64,000 nucleotides of DNA. It comes from Colius striatus (Eukaryota; Chordata; Aves; Coliiformes; Coliidae). This document shows, piece by piece, positions 11,342 to 23,720 of the stretch; the stretch's first letter is position 1; every line of letters begins with the position of its first letter. Made by a program: the position numbers and the translations under genes. The stretch is from the NCBI RefSeq assembly GCF_028858725.1, contig NC_084771.1:2942915-3006914 (forward strand). Reading direction: 5' to 3'. A model generated the notes under the pieces. That model searched no databases. It was not told the DNA's origin and saw only the letters and a list, made by a program, of their open reading frames with translations.

Positions 11342-12451
11342 CTCCCTCAGCGGGTGCAGACCCACATTTGCCAGGAATAGCACTTGGCTGCAGCTGCTCG
11401 CCCACAGCTGGGCACACGCACAACTTGCCTGTTCAGCAGGAGGGAAGGGGCTTTTTGGATCAAAAGGAGTGCTGAGAGGCAAGAGGCTTTGCCCTTAATC
11501 ACGATGCCAGTTTGTGCCTTCACTGGGCCAACTTGTAGCTGAGGAGGAGGAAAGAGCCCCTACATTTCTCTTCCCACTCTGCTCCTTCCTGCAGGGCCTG
11601 CACATGGGTTGATGTGCCTCAGTTTCCTTGCCTAGATTAAGGAGGTGACAGTGCTTCCTGAGTTATGACTCGTGTGAAGCTAAACAGCAATACCTAAATC
11701 CCTTGAGAAATAGAGTCTCTATTATGAATAGGGAATGCTATGAATAAGGAAATCTATGTACCCAGGAATGACTGTCTAGAGATGAGCAGATGCTGGTACA
11801 CACTGTTGGTCCCCAGTGAGTATCCATACACAAGCACCTTGCAAATCCTCACACACCTGCATACAAACCCAGAGGTGCCAGCTGACTGTGCAAGCCCAGA
11901 TACAGGGTTGTGCAAATGTTCACCTGTGCACACCTCTCTGGCCTTATTACAGTGATCCAACGCAACTAAGAGCTGTAGCCCTCTAAGGTGAACGCTCAGG
12001 AACACACCTCAGACCCTTCCCTCACAAGCACAAGCCCTGACTGGTTTGTCCATGCACCAAAGCTGGTCCTGAGAGGTGTGCTGGCTCACCTTTGCACAGC
12101 CCTGTTTGATTAGAGGAATTCCTGCACACAAACAGCCTGTTCATCCAGAGTTCTTAACACACACCCAGGCTCCCAAGTGGTCCCACACGCCTCCAGCCAC
12201 CCCCTATGGAGGGGCTGGGCACTGGGGCAGCCACCAGAGCCAGTGTCTGTGCTCCTGTGTAAATGATGTCCACAGCCCAGCCCCTCATCTTAACCTGATG
12301 GAGCAAGGGCTGCCACCACAGTCCCTGCCACAAAGACTTGGATGTGGTCACACACATGCACACACATGTGTGCACTTTTCACAGCTGTGTCCTTGAGCTC
12401 CAGCACTCCCATGGATGTGTCATGTGTCATGGGATGACAGGGAGTCAGGAG

Positions 12452-12453
<2 letters not shown>

Positions 12454-12488
<35 letters not shown>

Positions 12489-12519
12489 CTGGGGGGGTGT
12501 GTGTGTGTGTCTGTGTGTG
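12454..12519. repeat. Interrupted TG microsatellite
   Basis: A TG run of about 15 units, interrupted by ATGTCTGGGGGGG, then more TG units with a CTG interruption. Intron 1, about 1.2 kb before exon 2. Confidence 0.95.
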
Positions 12520-13682
12520 CAGACACATGGATGTGTCAGTCCAAACCGTGTGTCCAGTGAGGCACGGGGCTGGCTGGCAGAGGTAGTGCCATGGTGCAGC
12601 TTTCCAGCTTGGCTTGGATGGATGTGGGAGGCAGTGTTGACAGGGAGACATGCTGTTGTGGTGGGTGACTGCAAAGAGCAGCAGTTGTCCCCGGCAGGAT
12701 CCCTATTCTCATGCAAAGCAGGGGAGGAGAGTGGCACAGAAGCTGGGAATTCAGGCAGAAAACCTATATACCCCACAGCCTGAATAGGTGCAATATTTTT
12801 AGCATCCCCTGCTTTCTGGTTTCCCACCTTCAGTTTTGTTTTGGCTCTTGGGCTGTTTTTCTTGCTGAGATGGCTAGAGGAGCTGGAGGCTTCTCCCCTC
12901 CCTGTGTGCAAGTCAGAGGGTCGGCAGGGAAAGGATTGTGGCCTCAGCACACAGAGGAGAAGATGGACTCTCCTCTGCCTCTGGATTTGTGTTGCTAAGA
13001 AGTCACAGTGATGCTGAGTGACAAAATGAATTGTTACATGCCAAAGACTGGCCATATGTTGAGGGCACAGGACAAAAGGGATGTTGTTTTGCTTCACATC
13101 AGTAACAGGAAGAAATGCCTGGGTGCACTGGGAAGCAGAGGTTGCACTGGGCTGGGGGACACTGCAGGGCGTTTGCTGGGGGGTGCTGGGGTAGTGGCCA
13201 CCTCAATGTGTGACAAGCCCCTGCTGTACAGTGTGAGACTGGGAAGGAGAGCCAGCCCTGCAAGGGAGAGGCTGCAGCCACTCCATACATGCCTTGATGG
13301 AACAGAAAGAACAACTTCTGCCTCTGTGTGTGTGTGAGGCTGCTGGGATGCAGGCACACAGCGGGCAGGAGCGTGAGGGGATGGAGTTTGGGGCTCCCAA
13401 AGGAGCCAGAGTGAGCTGCAGAAGAGGAGCCAAAGTACCTGCTGACACTCCTCTGCCACCCCCCAAGATGGCTCAGGAGCCTTGGCAGCCCCATGGGGCT
13501 GTTGTGCAGCTTAGGGGCTGAGAGCTGTGCCAGGGACAGCAAACACCAGTGAGGAAGGAAAGGGGGAGGCTGTGCCCAGGGGGTGTCTGTGGCACGGGCA
13601 GGCAGGTGGGCTCGTGGGCTGCCAGGTGGTGCTGCCCGGGAGGGACACGGTGTGACAAGGACTCTCTTCTTTTGTCTTGCAG

Positions 13683-13771
13683 CCCATCCACTGGGAATAT
13701 TTCTGTGGTGAAAGAGATTGTGGACAAGCTGCTGAAGGGCTACGATGTGCGCCTCAGGCCTGACTTTGGAG
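13683..13771 (+). CDS. GABRB4: GABRB4 coding exon 2: N-terminal helix of extracellular domain
   Basis: The first base completes Ser (AG/C); 29 full codons follow ([20 protein letters not shown], then DVRLRPDFG), and a last G starts a Gly codon completed in exon 3. This is the N-terminal alpha helix and the RLRPDFGG motif shared by all beta subunits. N-I-S is an N-glycosylation sequon at the position of the conserved Asn8 of other beta subunits. The acceptor is a pyrimidine-rich tract ending TTGTCTTGCAG; the donor is G/GTACGC, the least consensus-like of the four donors. At 89 nt the exon is not a multiple of three, so skipping it would break the frame. Confidence 0.95.
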
Positions 13772-14041
13772 GTACGCTGACGGCTGGTGGCGGGGAGCAG
13801 AGCACAGGGGCTGTTGCATGTCCACCTTGGCCCTGTGGAACGCTCCCAGCTGACATCTCTTACCCTCTGCTCTTTGCTAGCCCTCATCTCTTGCCTTCTG
13901 CCTCACAATTCTTTCTTGCCTCCTGGTTTCCCTCCTCTCACTGGCTCCTCTCTGCTTGCTGTCACCCGTTTCCACAGGCAGCTGGGTTGTCCGTGCTCTG
14001 ATGTTGCTGAGGACATTTAGCTGGGACAGGCGTGCTCTGCT

Positions 14042-14288
14042 CAATCTGCACCAAGGGAGGTTTAGATTGGACATTAGGAAGAACTTTTTCACTGAGAGGG
14101 TTATTAGACACTGTCCCAGGCTGCCCAGGGAGGTGGGGGAGCCATCAACCCTGCAGGCATTGACAAGACACGTGGCTGAGTTGCTGAGGGCCGTGGGTTA
14201 GTGATGGGCTCGGCAGTGTGAGGGGAGTGGTTGGACTTGATGGTCTTACAGGTCTTTCCCAACCAAAATGATTCTGTGATTCTATGAT
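14042..14288 (+). mobile_element. CR1 LINE, 5'-truncated 3' tail
   Basis: Matches the 3' end of chicken-repeat-1 elements: GGGAGGTTTAGATTGGACAT, then AGGCTGCCCAGGGAGGTGG, GGTTGGACTTGATGGTCTTA and the terminal ATTCTGTGATTCTATGAT octamers. Only about 250 bp remains, the usual 5' truncation. It inserted in sense, 270 bp after exon 2. CR1 is the main LINE of birds. Confidence 0.95.
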
Positions 14289-15724
14289 CACAGACAACAG
14301 ACCATCTCTCCTCCACTTTCCATTGCCAGGTAATTCCTCTCTTTTCCCTGCAGAGCACTGGGGTGATGGCTGGCAGGGCTGTGGGTTGGTCTGCCAGCCT
14401 GTCCCCTCAGCAACAATATGGGACAAAGTATTCCCTGAGGAGCTGGTGGCCTGGCTGCTTTCAGTAGGAGACACAAGGACCTGCAATTCCTCTCTTGTAT
14501 CCTGTGAGCAAAAAGGAGAATGGGAAGAGCCTTCTCTTTGTGGAGATGAAACATGAAATAATCCTTGGGTACTGTCGTCCTCCAGGGCACAGCTGAGGTC
14601 CATTTGTGGGAGAGGAATAGGCAAAGGACAACCACAGATGACTGTAGAGGGAGGAGGATTTGGAGGACTTCTGGTTCAGCCTGCAGAGCTTGGCTGTTTT
14701 CAGTCTTCTCTGGGCAATGCTATTTCCTCCTCAGAAGGAGATGTGTGGGATTGGGGATCTTCAGCCTGCAGGAGGACAGGAATCACATTGAGACATCCTT
14801 CTCCAGATGACTGCTGGGAAGCAGATTCATCCTTGTGCTCCTGAGGGGGAGAGATGCCAGTGCCAATTCCATGGTGATAAAAGGGAGGAGTTTTCTCTCA
14901 AAAGGGTCTAATCCAGAGTTCCTTGAAGCTGGGGATGGAGGAATATTCCCACTGATTTCATTAGGTTTCGAAGTCATCCCAGTATATTCCAGTTTCCCAT
15001 GAATCCAGGAACAAACCTGTAGCTCTCTGAAACCTCTGGTTTCCCTGTACCTCACCCAAACCTTCTCCCTTCCACTCCCCACCCTTTACCCTTCAGCAGA
15101 GACTGCCTTCCCTCCCCACACACACCATCCCTTGCCACCATGCTTTGCCCTGGGCTGAATCAGAGGCATTCAAGTGGCAGCACCTGATGCTGCTCAGGGA
15201 GGGCTATAGGGTGGGGGAGATGCTCATCCCTCTATAGTGCTCAGGGATATCTGGGAGGTCACTTCAGCGTGCTGGAGAGCTGCTGAAGAGGGGCTTCCAG
15301 TGCTCTGCAAGGAAACAGAGCCTCCTCCTGTCCCTTCCCTCCTTTGGACGTGGGATATGGCTGGATTTGATTTAAAGGCTCTGCCTGGGAAACATGACAT
15401 GTCCCTGACCAGCCCCAACCACAGGAATTGGTGCAGTCACATTTTATGAGGAGGAAAACTGCAGAGATGACATAAAAACTGCAAGAAAACCACCTTGTAA
15501 GCCACTGAGATGGTTGTGATACAGTAAAACAGTAAGTTCTCTGGCTCCATGGAGACACAGAGCAAAGGGGTGCAGTGGGGAGTCCTGGGGCTGGAGGTCC
15601 AGCAGCCCAGGTCCATCTCCCAGCCCATGTGCCTGATGCCAAGTCCCCAGGGCATGCATCTTCCCCCTCAGGATATGGACATGGACATGGACCACCCCTT
15701 CTCCTCCCTTCAGCCCAGGCAAGG

Positions 15725-15735
15725 CAGCAGGGGGC
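15725..15735 (+). promoter_or_regulatory. CTCF-like core motif
   Basis: CAGCAGGGGGC fits the core of the CTCF consensus; the next base departs from it. A single core match in 64 kb is not strong evidence of occupancy. Confidence 0.25.
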
Positions 15736-18700
15736 TCGTGATGCTGCTGACCCTGCCAGGTCTGTGCGGTGCATGGGCTGGGCTTGGCAGCCTCCTCATC
15801 CTTCCTGACTATAAAATGGATGTTTTTAGGCAACCATTGCATTTGATTTGATTTTACCCTGAATTTCCAAAGTGCAAACTGCATTTTCCCTCACTCAAGC
15901 AGAGAATAGGTGGTAACTCTCCTTCCTGCAGTCATCTCACTGTTACCTTTCGCCCTTTCTCGTCCTTCCCTTTGCTTGTGAGTGCAAAGTTGTGGCTGGC
16001 AGCACCAGTGCTCAGTGTGCAAGGATGCCCCCTCCTCCTGAGGATTAACTTATCTGTCAAAGTTGCCCCTGCAGCATGTACAGCTGAGGAGAGAGTGGGT
16101 TGAAAGGTGTGTTTGGAAGCTGGAGATCGTGAGCCTTACAAGTCCGAGGGAAAGGGGTGGAAGCCACCTTGCTCCACTGCTGTCCCCAGAGCTCAGTGCT
16201 CTGACATTTTGAGTCAAACCCATTACTAGGAGAAATCCAGTGGGATCATGTCAGGATGTGTCTAATCCTTTGTGCCTTCTAGTTCATCCACAGTGAGAGG
16301 GCAAAGTTCCCCCAGATAGATGGTGTGTAGCTGGAGAGGGCATGCTCTGGGCAAAGCCCTGGTATCTGTGTGAGTGCAGGTCTGCTGTCTCTCAGGGATG
16401 TGTGGGACTGGGCTGAACCCCAATTCCAGCACCCTGAGGGCTGAGTTGTTCTGCAAGACACTGCCCCACAGCCCCCCCATGCTCTCCCTTCTCCAGCCAG
16501 GCAGGATAAGTGTGAGCCATCTCTGCTGGAGCAGGTGATGGTGCTTCACTTGTGCCCTCACCCCACAAAGGACAATCAGGGTGAGGTGTGAATGGTCAAG
16601 GCAGCATCTGGGAGGGGTGGTGGGTGCTGCTTGGAGCCATGTGCTCTGGAGAAGCAGCATGGGGCTGTCTCAGGGCTGGCCCAGAAGTGGCTGAGGGGTC
16701 AGGAGTGAAGAGGACTGGAGCAAAGCAGCTACCACTCAGTTGCCTGTGAGCCAGGCTGAGCTGCTCCAGAGAGCACCTCTACAAGCCAGAGCCCTGGGTC
16801 CTCTGCAGCTGGAGAATGGGGTGGGAAGGTCAGAGCAGCCAATGCTGGGCAGCCTGGAGGTGTGGGTAGAGAAAGGTCCTTCCCAGACAGATTCCCACCT
16901 GAGAAATGCAACCCACAAAAGGGATAAACCAGAATGCCCTCCCTTCCTGCCTTCTCTGCTCTTTTTCAACTTGCTTTTCCCATATCTTCCTCCTCCAGGA
17001 GTGGTTTCCTTCTTGCCCTCCTCCCCCCACATCAGTGCCTGGTGACAATCACCCCTACACTGTCCCCACTGCGGGCAGGGTACCTACTGAGCATCCTGGG
17101 CTGCCTTCCCCACACACCCACACTGGCTGCCCACAGAGCAGGAGGGAGCTGGGAACCTTTTGGCTGCTGGGGCACTGGAAGAGCCTGTTCCTGTGTTCCA
17201 TTTGTGCCCCTTGCCATGGTGAGGCAGATCTTGCACCTCACAGCCTTCCAAGGGAGCTGGTGCTTCCGTGGCACAGCCAGCCTGGGGCTGCCCTCCTCCT
17301 TCCAGCACCTCCACCATGGTGCTAATGTGGCTCCAAACACAACTCACAGCTCCCCAGTCCTCCTTTTTTTTTGAGAGAGAAAGAACTCCAACTAATGCCA
17401 AAAGGAGGACAGGCCTGCTGGGGATTGCAGTTCACTTCTGAATTCTGAGATGCCTGGTTAGCTCTGGGCTGAGCTGAGTGCCTGAGAAGCATCAGCCACT
17501 CGCCCTCCTCCCCTCTCCCCCACCTCCTTGGAAAGCCATTAGGCTGAGGAGCAGGTTGGCTCTCAGGGGTGGTGTGTGGCAAGGAGCATGAGGAGCTCAC
17601 CTCAGGGGCTGAGCTGGGTGAGGGGACATGGGAGAAAGGGGGAAAGCTGCAGGCACGTGGAGCTGATGGAACAGTCTGGGAGCAACTCTTCCAGAAAGCT
17701 CAGTGGAAGCAGCCCAAGGTGGTCAAGCACTGGGGGAGGTGAAGTGGAGGGGCCAGAAGGTACAGCAGTCCTTGGGGTGAAGGTGGTGACCCTTCCAGCC
17801 TGGGGAGCCCTGGCCAGTGCTCTCTTACTTCTCAGTCATGATCCCCCAAGCCCTCTTCAGCCACACTGGAGAGATGTGGGACAGTGGGACATGTAGGGAC
17901 CACAACCCCCAGTTTTCATGGGCTGAGCAAGGAGATGGCCTTGGACTGAAAGGGCAGGGGGTCACTGCAAAGCAGGTCCAAGGGGTTTGGCCAGGATTAT
18001 GGTGGGGATCTGGAACAGCCTTGGAGGAGGGATTTGCAGAAAGGCCCAGCCAGGGCCCTTGGTCTGCTGAAGAGGAGAGAGGTCTCTGTCCTGGTACTGC
18101 AAGAGCAGCAGTGATGCAGCACAAGAGCCTTTTGGCAGGGTGTGCTGGGGAGCCTGCTCAGCTCTGGGGGAACATAGAGATCACAGATGGGTGTCATCCA
18201 GTAGGTCCTGACCTGGGGGATGGACTGTATGGGAGACAATGTTCAGTGGGTACATCCCAAGCACAGTAATCACACCCCAGCAAAGGTGAGCAGGATGCTC
18301 ATGGTTCAGGACTGGATGAGCAGGGGATGCTGCAGATCACATCTGGGAAGAACTGTAGGGCCATGGGTGGGGGAGAGCTTTCAGAGCAGCACCCTGGTTC
18401 TTTTAAATGCTCTTAGGCACTCACTTTCAGAAGCATTAGTTCCATAGGAGAGGAAAAAGGACCCAAAAAAAAGCAAGCAAATGAAGAGTGCATTGCCTCA
18501 GGGTAGAGAAGGCAATGAAGGAATGGCAGGAGGATCCCATTTGAGCTCAGTGACTCAGCTGCTCGCTGTTGGTGCAACATTTCCAGCCCAAAATTTTGTG
18601 AGAGTTTCAAGCAGATGGCTCTGCTTCCTCAGAGTGGATGGAGAGGAGGCACTTCATGGCTTCCCTTTATCCTTTACAGATCTTGTTAGACAGAAGCAAG

Positions 18701-20078
18701 ATAAAGACATTCTCTGCTCCTTGCTCTCAGTGTTTCTGCTGGGTGGTGTGCACAGAAGATGCCTGGTGCAAAGGGAATGGCTGGGGAGCCCTCAGGATTA
18801 CACAGTAAAGCCCATGTTTTCATGCCTGAGGATCCAGCAGCTTTCTCTGTCCCATTTGTAGTTCAGACTCCTCTAAGAGGAATTAACACATGGGGGTTCT
18901 TGGATTGAAACCAGCCTTTGTTATGCCCCTCATCTGCTCTGCAGCATGGACCTGGCATCCCAGCTCTCAGCACCCTCACCCAGTCTCACCCCTTTGACAC
19001 CCAGCTCCCTCCTTAGCTGCAGTATCTTAGCCTCCCTCCTTTCTCTCCCTGACCCTTCCTGCCCTCAGCTTCTCTCTCCCCCCATCACCTGCCCCCACCT
19101 CCTGCTCATCCCCCAGTGCTGCTTCTTCCAAATGCAGTGGAGCTGGGGATGAAATCCTCAGCCCTTCCCTACATAACAGCCTGCCTTGCAACACAGGATT
19201 GTACAAATAAATGATTGCTGATGCATAAAGTGTTGCAGTGAAGCATCCTCTGTAGTTGGTGTCTGCGAAGCTGGCGGGGCTGAGCAGCTGGGCTGCTTGG
19301 CAGGGATGTGGCAGGAGGGGGCTGAGCCCTGGCCCACCAGCTCTGGGTGTCTGCCAAACAGCTTGTCTTGGTGGTCCTGTGCTGGAAGGAATGGCAGTGT
19401 GGTTTCTTACTTAGTCAAGGCTGGTGGCATTGCACATTGTTAAGGCTCTCTGCAGATGTGTTCCACGGCATGCCAGGCTCAGGCATGGTGGTTGTGTTTT
19501 CTCCCTGCAGCTCTCTTGGGCTCTTCAGAGGGCTGGGGTAGAAATTTTAGGCAAAATGATTCAGAAATTTCTGAGAACAAGTTGAGGCATGTATGTGCTG
19601 GGTTTTTTTTGTCCTCTCCTAAACTGTTGGTGGGTGAGACTGGCAGTGTGTTCAGCAGGGCTGGCCCAGGCACGGGAGCCTGGGGGCTGTCAGTGGCCTG
19701 GCTGGCACAAGCCCTGTGGCCCCATCACCTTTGGTGCCATTGCAGCATCCCAGAGCTGCTGGGATGGGAAGCAGCTTGGCTCAGGGGCAGGAGGAGCTGC
19801 AAACCTGCCTTTCTAGGGCTCAGCCCTCAGCTCTTCAGCTCTCTTCCCCTCCACTTCTTTGGCAAAAACGTTTCAGTCCCATAGCAGCCAGATTCAATTT
19901 TCCCTACGCTTCTGAGATGCCTTGAGCCAACTCTTTTGCATGCTTTGGGGCAAGGAATTGAGACTTAACAGGGAGGTACTCCTTCACTGTCCCCAGGAGA
20001 AACTCCCCAGGGCTGGACACAGAGTTAACCTGACATACCACCCATGACAGAGCCCTACTGGGAAATGGGAAATGCCAC

Positions 20079-20265
20079 CTTCCCTTCCCTTCCCTTCCCT
20101 TCCCTTCCCTTCCCTTCCCTTCCCTTCCCTTCCCTTCCCTTCCCTTCCCTTCCCTTCCCTTCCCTTCCCTTCCCTTCCCTTCCCTTCCCTTCCCTTCCCT
20201 TCCCTTCCCTTCCCTTCCCTTCCCTTCCCTTCCCTTCCCTTCCCTTCCCTTCCCTTCCCTTCCCC
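20079..20265. repeat. (TTCCC)n pentanucleotide array, about 37 uninterrupted copies
   Basis: About 187 bp of perfect TTCCC repeats (GGGAA on the other strand) with no visible interruption, ending CCCCTGGCAGGG. Purity implies recent expansion and probable length polymorphism. The open frames across it (Gly-Arg-Glu-Gly-Lys or Phe-Pro-Ser-Leu-Pro repeats) are artefacts of the array. Confidence 0.98.
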
Positions 20266-23200
20266 TGGCAGGGCACAGGAGCAGCTCTGGATTTGAAAGC
20301 AAAGGGGTGAATATGGATCAGACTGGGGAAAGGAGCACATTGAGGGAGGAGAGGCAGGAGCTATCTGGAGAAGTCTGCAAACCTCAGTGTCACCCAGGGC
20401 CAAAGCAAAGGTGGGAATGCCACCAGAGCTGCCAGTTGTCCCACTTCATCTCAGGGGAAAAGGGTGTTAAGACAGGGGGTGTTCTTGGTCAGTAGAACTG
20501 TCTGCAGCTCTGCAGCCCTCACTTCCCCATTTATGTGACTTCTGGCTCCAGACCATGGGTCACATCCTCTCTAGGGCTAACCCAGAAGGAAGATGACAAC
20601 CTCCTGCTGTTGTGTCTTACTTCATTAACTGAAGTGGCAGGAAATGAAAGGATCCAGCCCTTCTTGGGACATATGTGGATGTTAACACATTGCCACATGA
20701 TGGAATGTCTATTTTTTTCACTTTGCTCTTTTTATAGGAAATACATGCTGTGAAAGGGACTTTGAGGCTGTGAAGTCAGACACTCAGGACTTCAGAAAAG
20801 CCAGAACTGGGGTTTCTCTCTAGATCTATATTTGGTCTCCTTGTGAGGGTGCATCAGGAGGCAAGGTCCCTCCTGAATGCCTCTGCAGGGCACACGGGAG
20901 ATGCCATTTACATGTGGAGCTGATCTTTCTCATTCCCTTCATTCAAGAGGGGGACAGGCTGGGAACATGCCAGTGGAGACTGGCTGAGGCAGTCACTGCA
21001 GGTGGTTGGGACAGGTTGAGCCAGGTTGCAGTGGGGTGTCTGTCTGATACAGCGTGGAGCTAAGCAGGGAGAGACCACCTTGGCCTCACGCTTTTTTGGC
21101 TGCTCTGCATTCAGACCTGCTCACAGCTCAGGATGATTTGTTTTTACAACTCCTGTCAGCACACCAGTGCAGCATAAACACGTTCACACCTCCCCTCTGA
21201 GGAGTCAGAGGGGTGCTGTGGGGTGCCCAGCCAAAACACCTGCTTTTCCACACTGCTTAGCAGCACTGGAGTCAGCACACTGTGTGTTCTGCACAGCTCC
21301 TATTGATTTCACTCACAGCTGTGAGTGCTCAGCTCCAGTGCCCCAAGAGACAGACACGCAGAGTTCACCAAAACCTGGGAGGTTTAGGTGACTTGTGTGG
21401 GAAGGAGCATGGAGGAAAGCCTGAAACACATCCAGTCCTGCAGAGCAGAGCTCAGCTACACAAACGTCTTCTTTCCTTTCCTGGAGGCCTCCCCCTCACT
21501 CACTATGTGCTATCAGCTTCTTCAGCAGCTCAGGCAGGGACCCCACTTAGTGCTATCCTCTGGTACGTGTTCCTGCATCATCCTCAGCAAACCCATCCTC
21601 TGTCAAACAAGGAAAAGGAATGAACAAGGATCCTGTGGACTATTTAATTAAGGTCTGGCTCTGTAACATCCATTCAGCAGTGGGCACCATGCCACTTAGC
21701 TTTCAACCATTTTCTTTTCCCATGCACTTTTCTTTGGAGGGTGTGATAACATTTTTGAACATTAGAGCAGTCCCTTCCTCCAGTGTGACAGAGCTTGTGA
21801 TCTTCTTGGTGCATGTTGAACATATTTGACCCACCAGGTCCTTATTAACCTCCTTCAGAGGTGGGCAGCTTTGACCCAGCAGTGGAGGGAGTTTTGGTGT
21901 GACAAAGACAACCACAAAGATGAGTTCAGAGCTGAACTGGACTGAGCACTCTGTGTGCCTGCCCTAGAGCTATGCTTGGTAGTAAAATTGCTTTCTGCAT
22001 TTGATCTGTGGTGGAGGACATGAAGGCATCCATTAAGCTGGTATACCTTCACAGGAACTGAGGGGAGAGGCCAAAGCCTGTTGGATAGCTGCATCTGGTT
22101 GCCTTCCTCCTTCCTTTTGGCTGGTGCAGTCCTTCCCTGCAGCTCTGCTCAGCCCCTGTCACAGCTGCTTTCTAGGGCTGCTGGAGCTAGTCCATGGCAG
22201 TGGACTGTGGCTGCTGAGGGGTGGTGCACAGAGGCTAGCAAGGGGCTCTCAGATATAACTCTGAAAGAAAGATGTCATCATCATTTTAACAGAGAGCTTA
22301 TTCTATGAATTTCGCCTCTTCTCTGAGGCATAGATTGTTTTTATGACCAAATACAGAGCATTCCAGCTACTGATGAGCACAATATTTCCAGCACTTCTTA
22401 ATCACTTGACTGAATAAAAGCAGGTTGTTGTTTATAGCCATTCTGGAGGATATTTGCCATCTCACCTGGCCCCATCTTCCTCCTTGCCTAACATCCACAT
22501 AACACTCACCATTTCTGAGATGATCCCTGCTGGTAAACTTGCCTTCAAGGGACTGCCACTGAAAGCAAAATGTGAAGAGTGTAAAGCCCATTAGTACAGG
22601 TCCTTTTGATTACTCAAAACATATTCCCACAGCCCTAGAGCTGTTCATCAGAGGAGCTTTGCATATCTGCATTGTTCATTGCTTAAGACTCCCCATACCC
22701 CAGCTAGGCAGCAAAACAATTTTAACCCACGTAATGGCACAACAATCCAAGAGCAAGGAGGTGCTGTAGCTTTACCACTGCATGAAACACAAACTGTGTG
22801 TGCAGGTCACTTTTCTCACCTATGGCTGGTTCAAAGGAATGAAAAAGTTGGAGGCTACTGAAGTGTCAGTGTGAGCTGATGTAAGATGGTTCTTCAGCAG
22901 TAACGACAGCGTGTGGTGCAGGAGTCTGCGAGACCCATTCTTGCAGACAGCCCTTGGTGGGGTTTGTTAAGTATCTATTTATAGCTTGATATTTCATGCA
23001 AAGCATCGTGCACTTGTTAAAACATGACTAGAAACATGGACAAGACAAATGATGTGCTTAATGATGGCATAAAGCCCATTAAAGGAACTCACATCACGTA
23101 TGTGAGAAAAAGGGATGTCGGAGGGTGCAGCCCTATAGCCTGAACAGATGGGACAAATAAACAAGTATTCTGGAGATACAGTGATTGATCCTGTTCCCAT

Positions 23201-23689
23201 TAAATGGAAGGAAACAGAGCTCTTGTCAGTCAGCCCTTCCTCCCAGGCTGGAGTAGCACTGCTGCTTGTTTTGAGCAGGGTATGAATCTCAGGCTGGTTA
23301 GGGGAGCACTGGTCACTCAGTTCCTACAGGCTATTTGTCTGGTTTGGGCATTTATCCTTGGTTCTGTGTCAGAGCTAACAACTCTGTTCCTTTCTGATCT
23401 TTTTCTCCCTCCCTTTCCCATCTCTCCTGCTCCTTGCAGCCCTGCAGGAACAGTGCTGTTAAGTAATTGTGCACTGTGACAGGGATGAGCCTCAGACAAA
23501 CCTACTACAAGCTTGAACTTCCCTGCCCAAACCTCAGGACCTGTTAGTTCAGGTCTGGGGTGGTTCTGAGCATGGTTACAGTTGGAGAAGAGCCTCTGTA
23601 AAAATCACATCTTGTTGTTTCGTATTTATTCTCCCTCACTGGTTTCTGTGTCAAATTTGCTCAGTTTACCAGTCAAAACAAGATATTTC

Positions 23690-23720
23690 TACCTGCCAGC
23701 TCTGCCAGCTCTGCCAGCTC
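23690..23720. repeat. Three-copy 9-mer (TGCCAGCTC)
   Basis: Three tandem copies of the 9-base unit TGCCAGCTC, with slight change at the end. Minor intronic tandem repeat. Confidence 0.8.

Larger units (their letters stand above)
9819..13682 (+). other. GABRB4 intron 1 (3,864 bp)
   Basis: Bounded by GTAAGG and a pyrimidine tract ending CTTGCAG. The first 1.1 kb is CpG-rich and contains a G-run, a quadruplex motif, a 14/19-bp minisatellite and a CA run. Two TG microsatellites follow at 11314 and 12454. From about 12.5 kb to the acceptor I see no further element. Long open frames here (up to 285 codons on the minus strand) follow the GC-rich and repeat DNA and look accidental. Confidence 0.9.

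Noticed and set aside
12420..13097. 225-codon minus-strand open frame
   Set aside because: It reads through the TG microsatellite as Thr-His repeats and has no domain or splice context.
13099..13887. 262-codon minus-strand open frame over exon 2
   Set aside because: It is an antisense shadow of exon 2 and flanking GC-rich intron; no family resemblance.
19904..20403. Gly-Arg-Glu-Gly-Lys repeat protein on the minus strand
   Set aside because: It is purely the translation of the (TTCCC)n array, which stays open in all frames because the 5-mer contains no stop.
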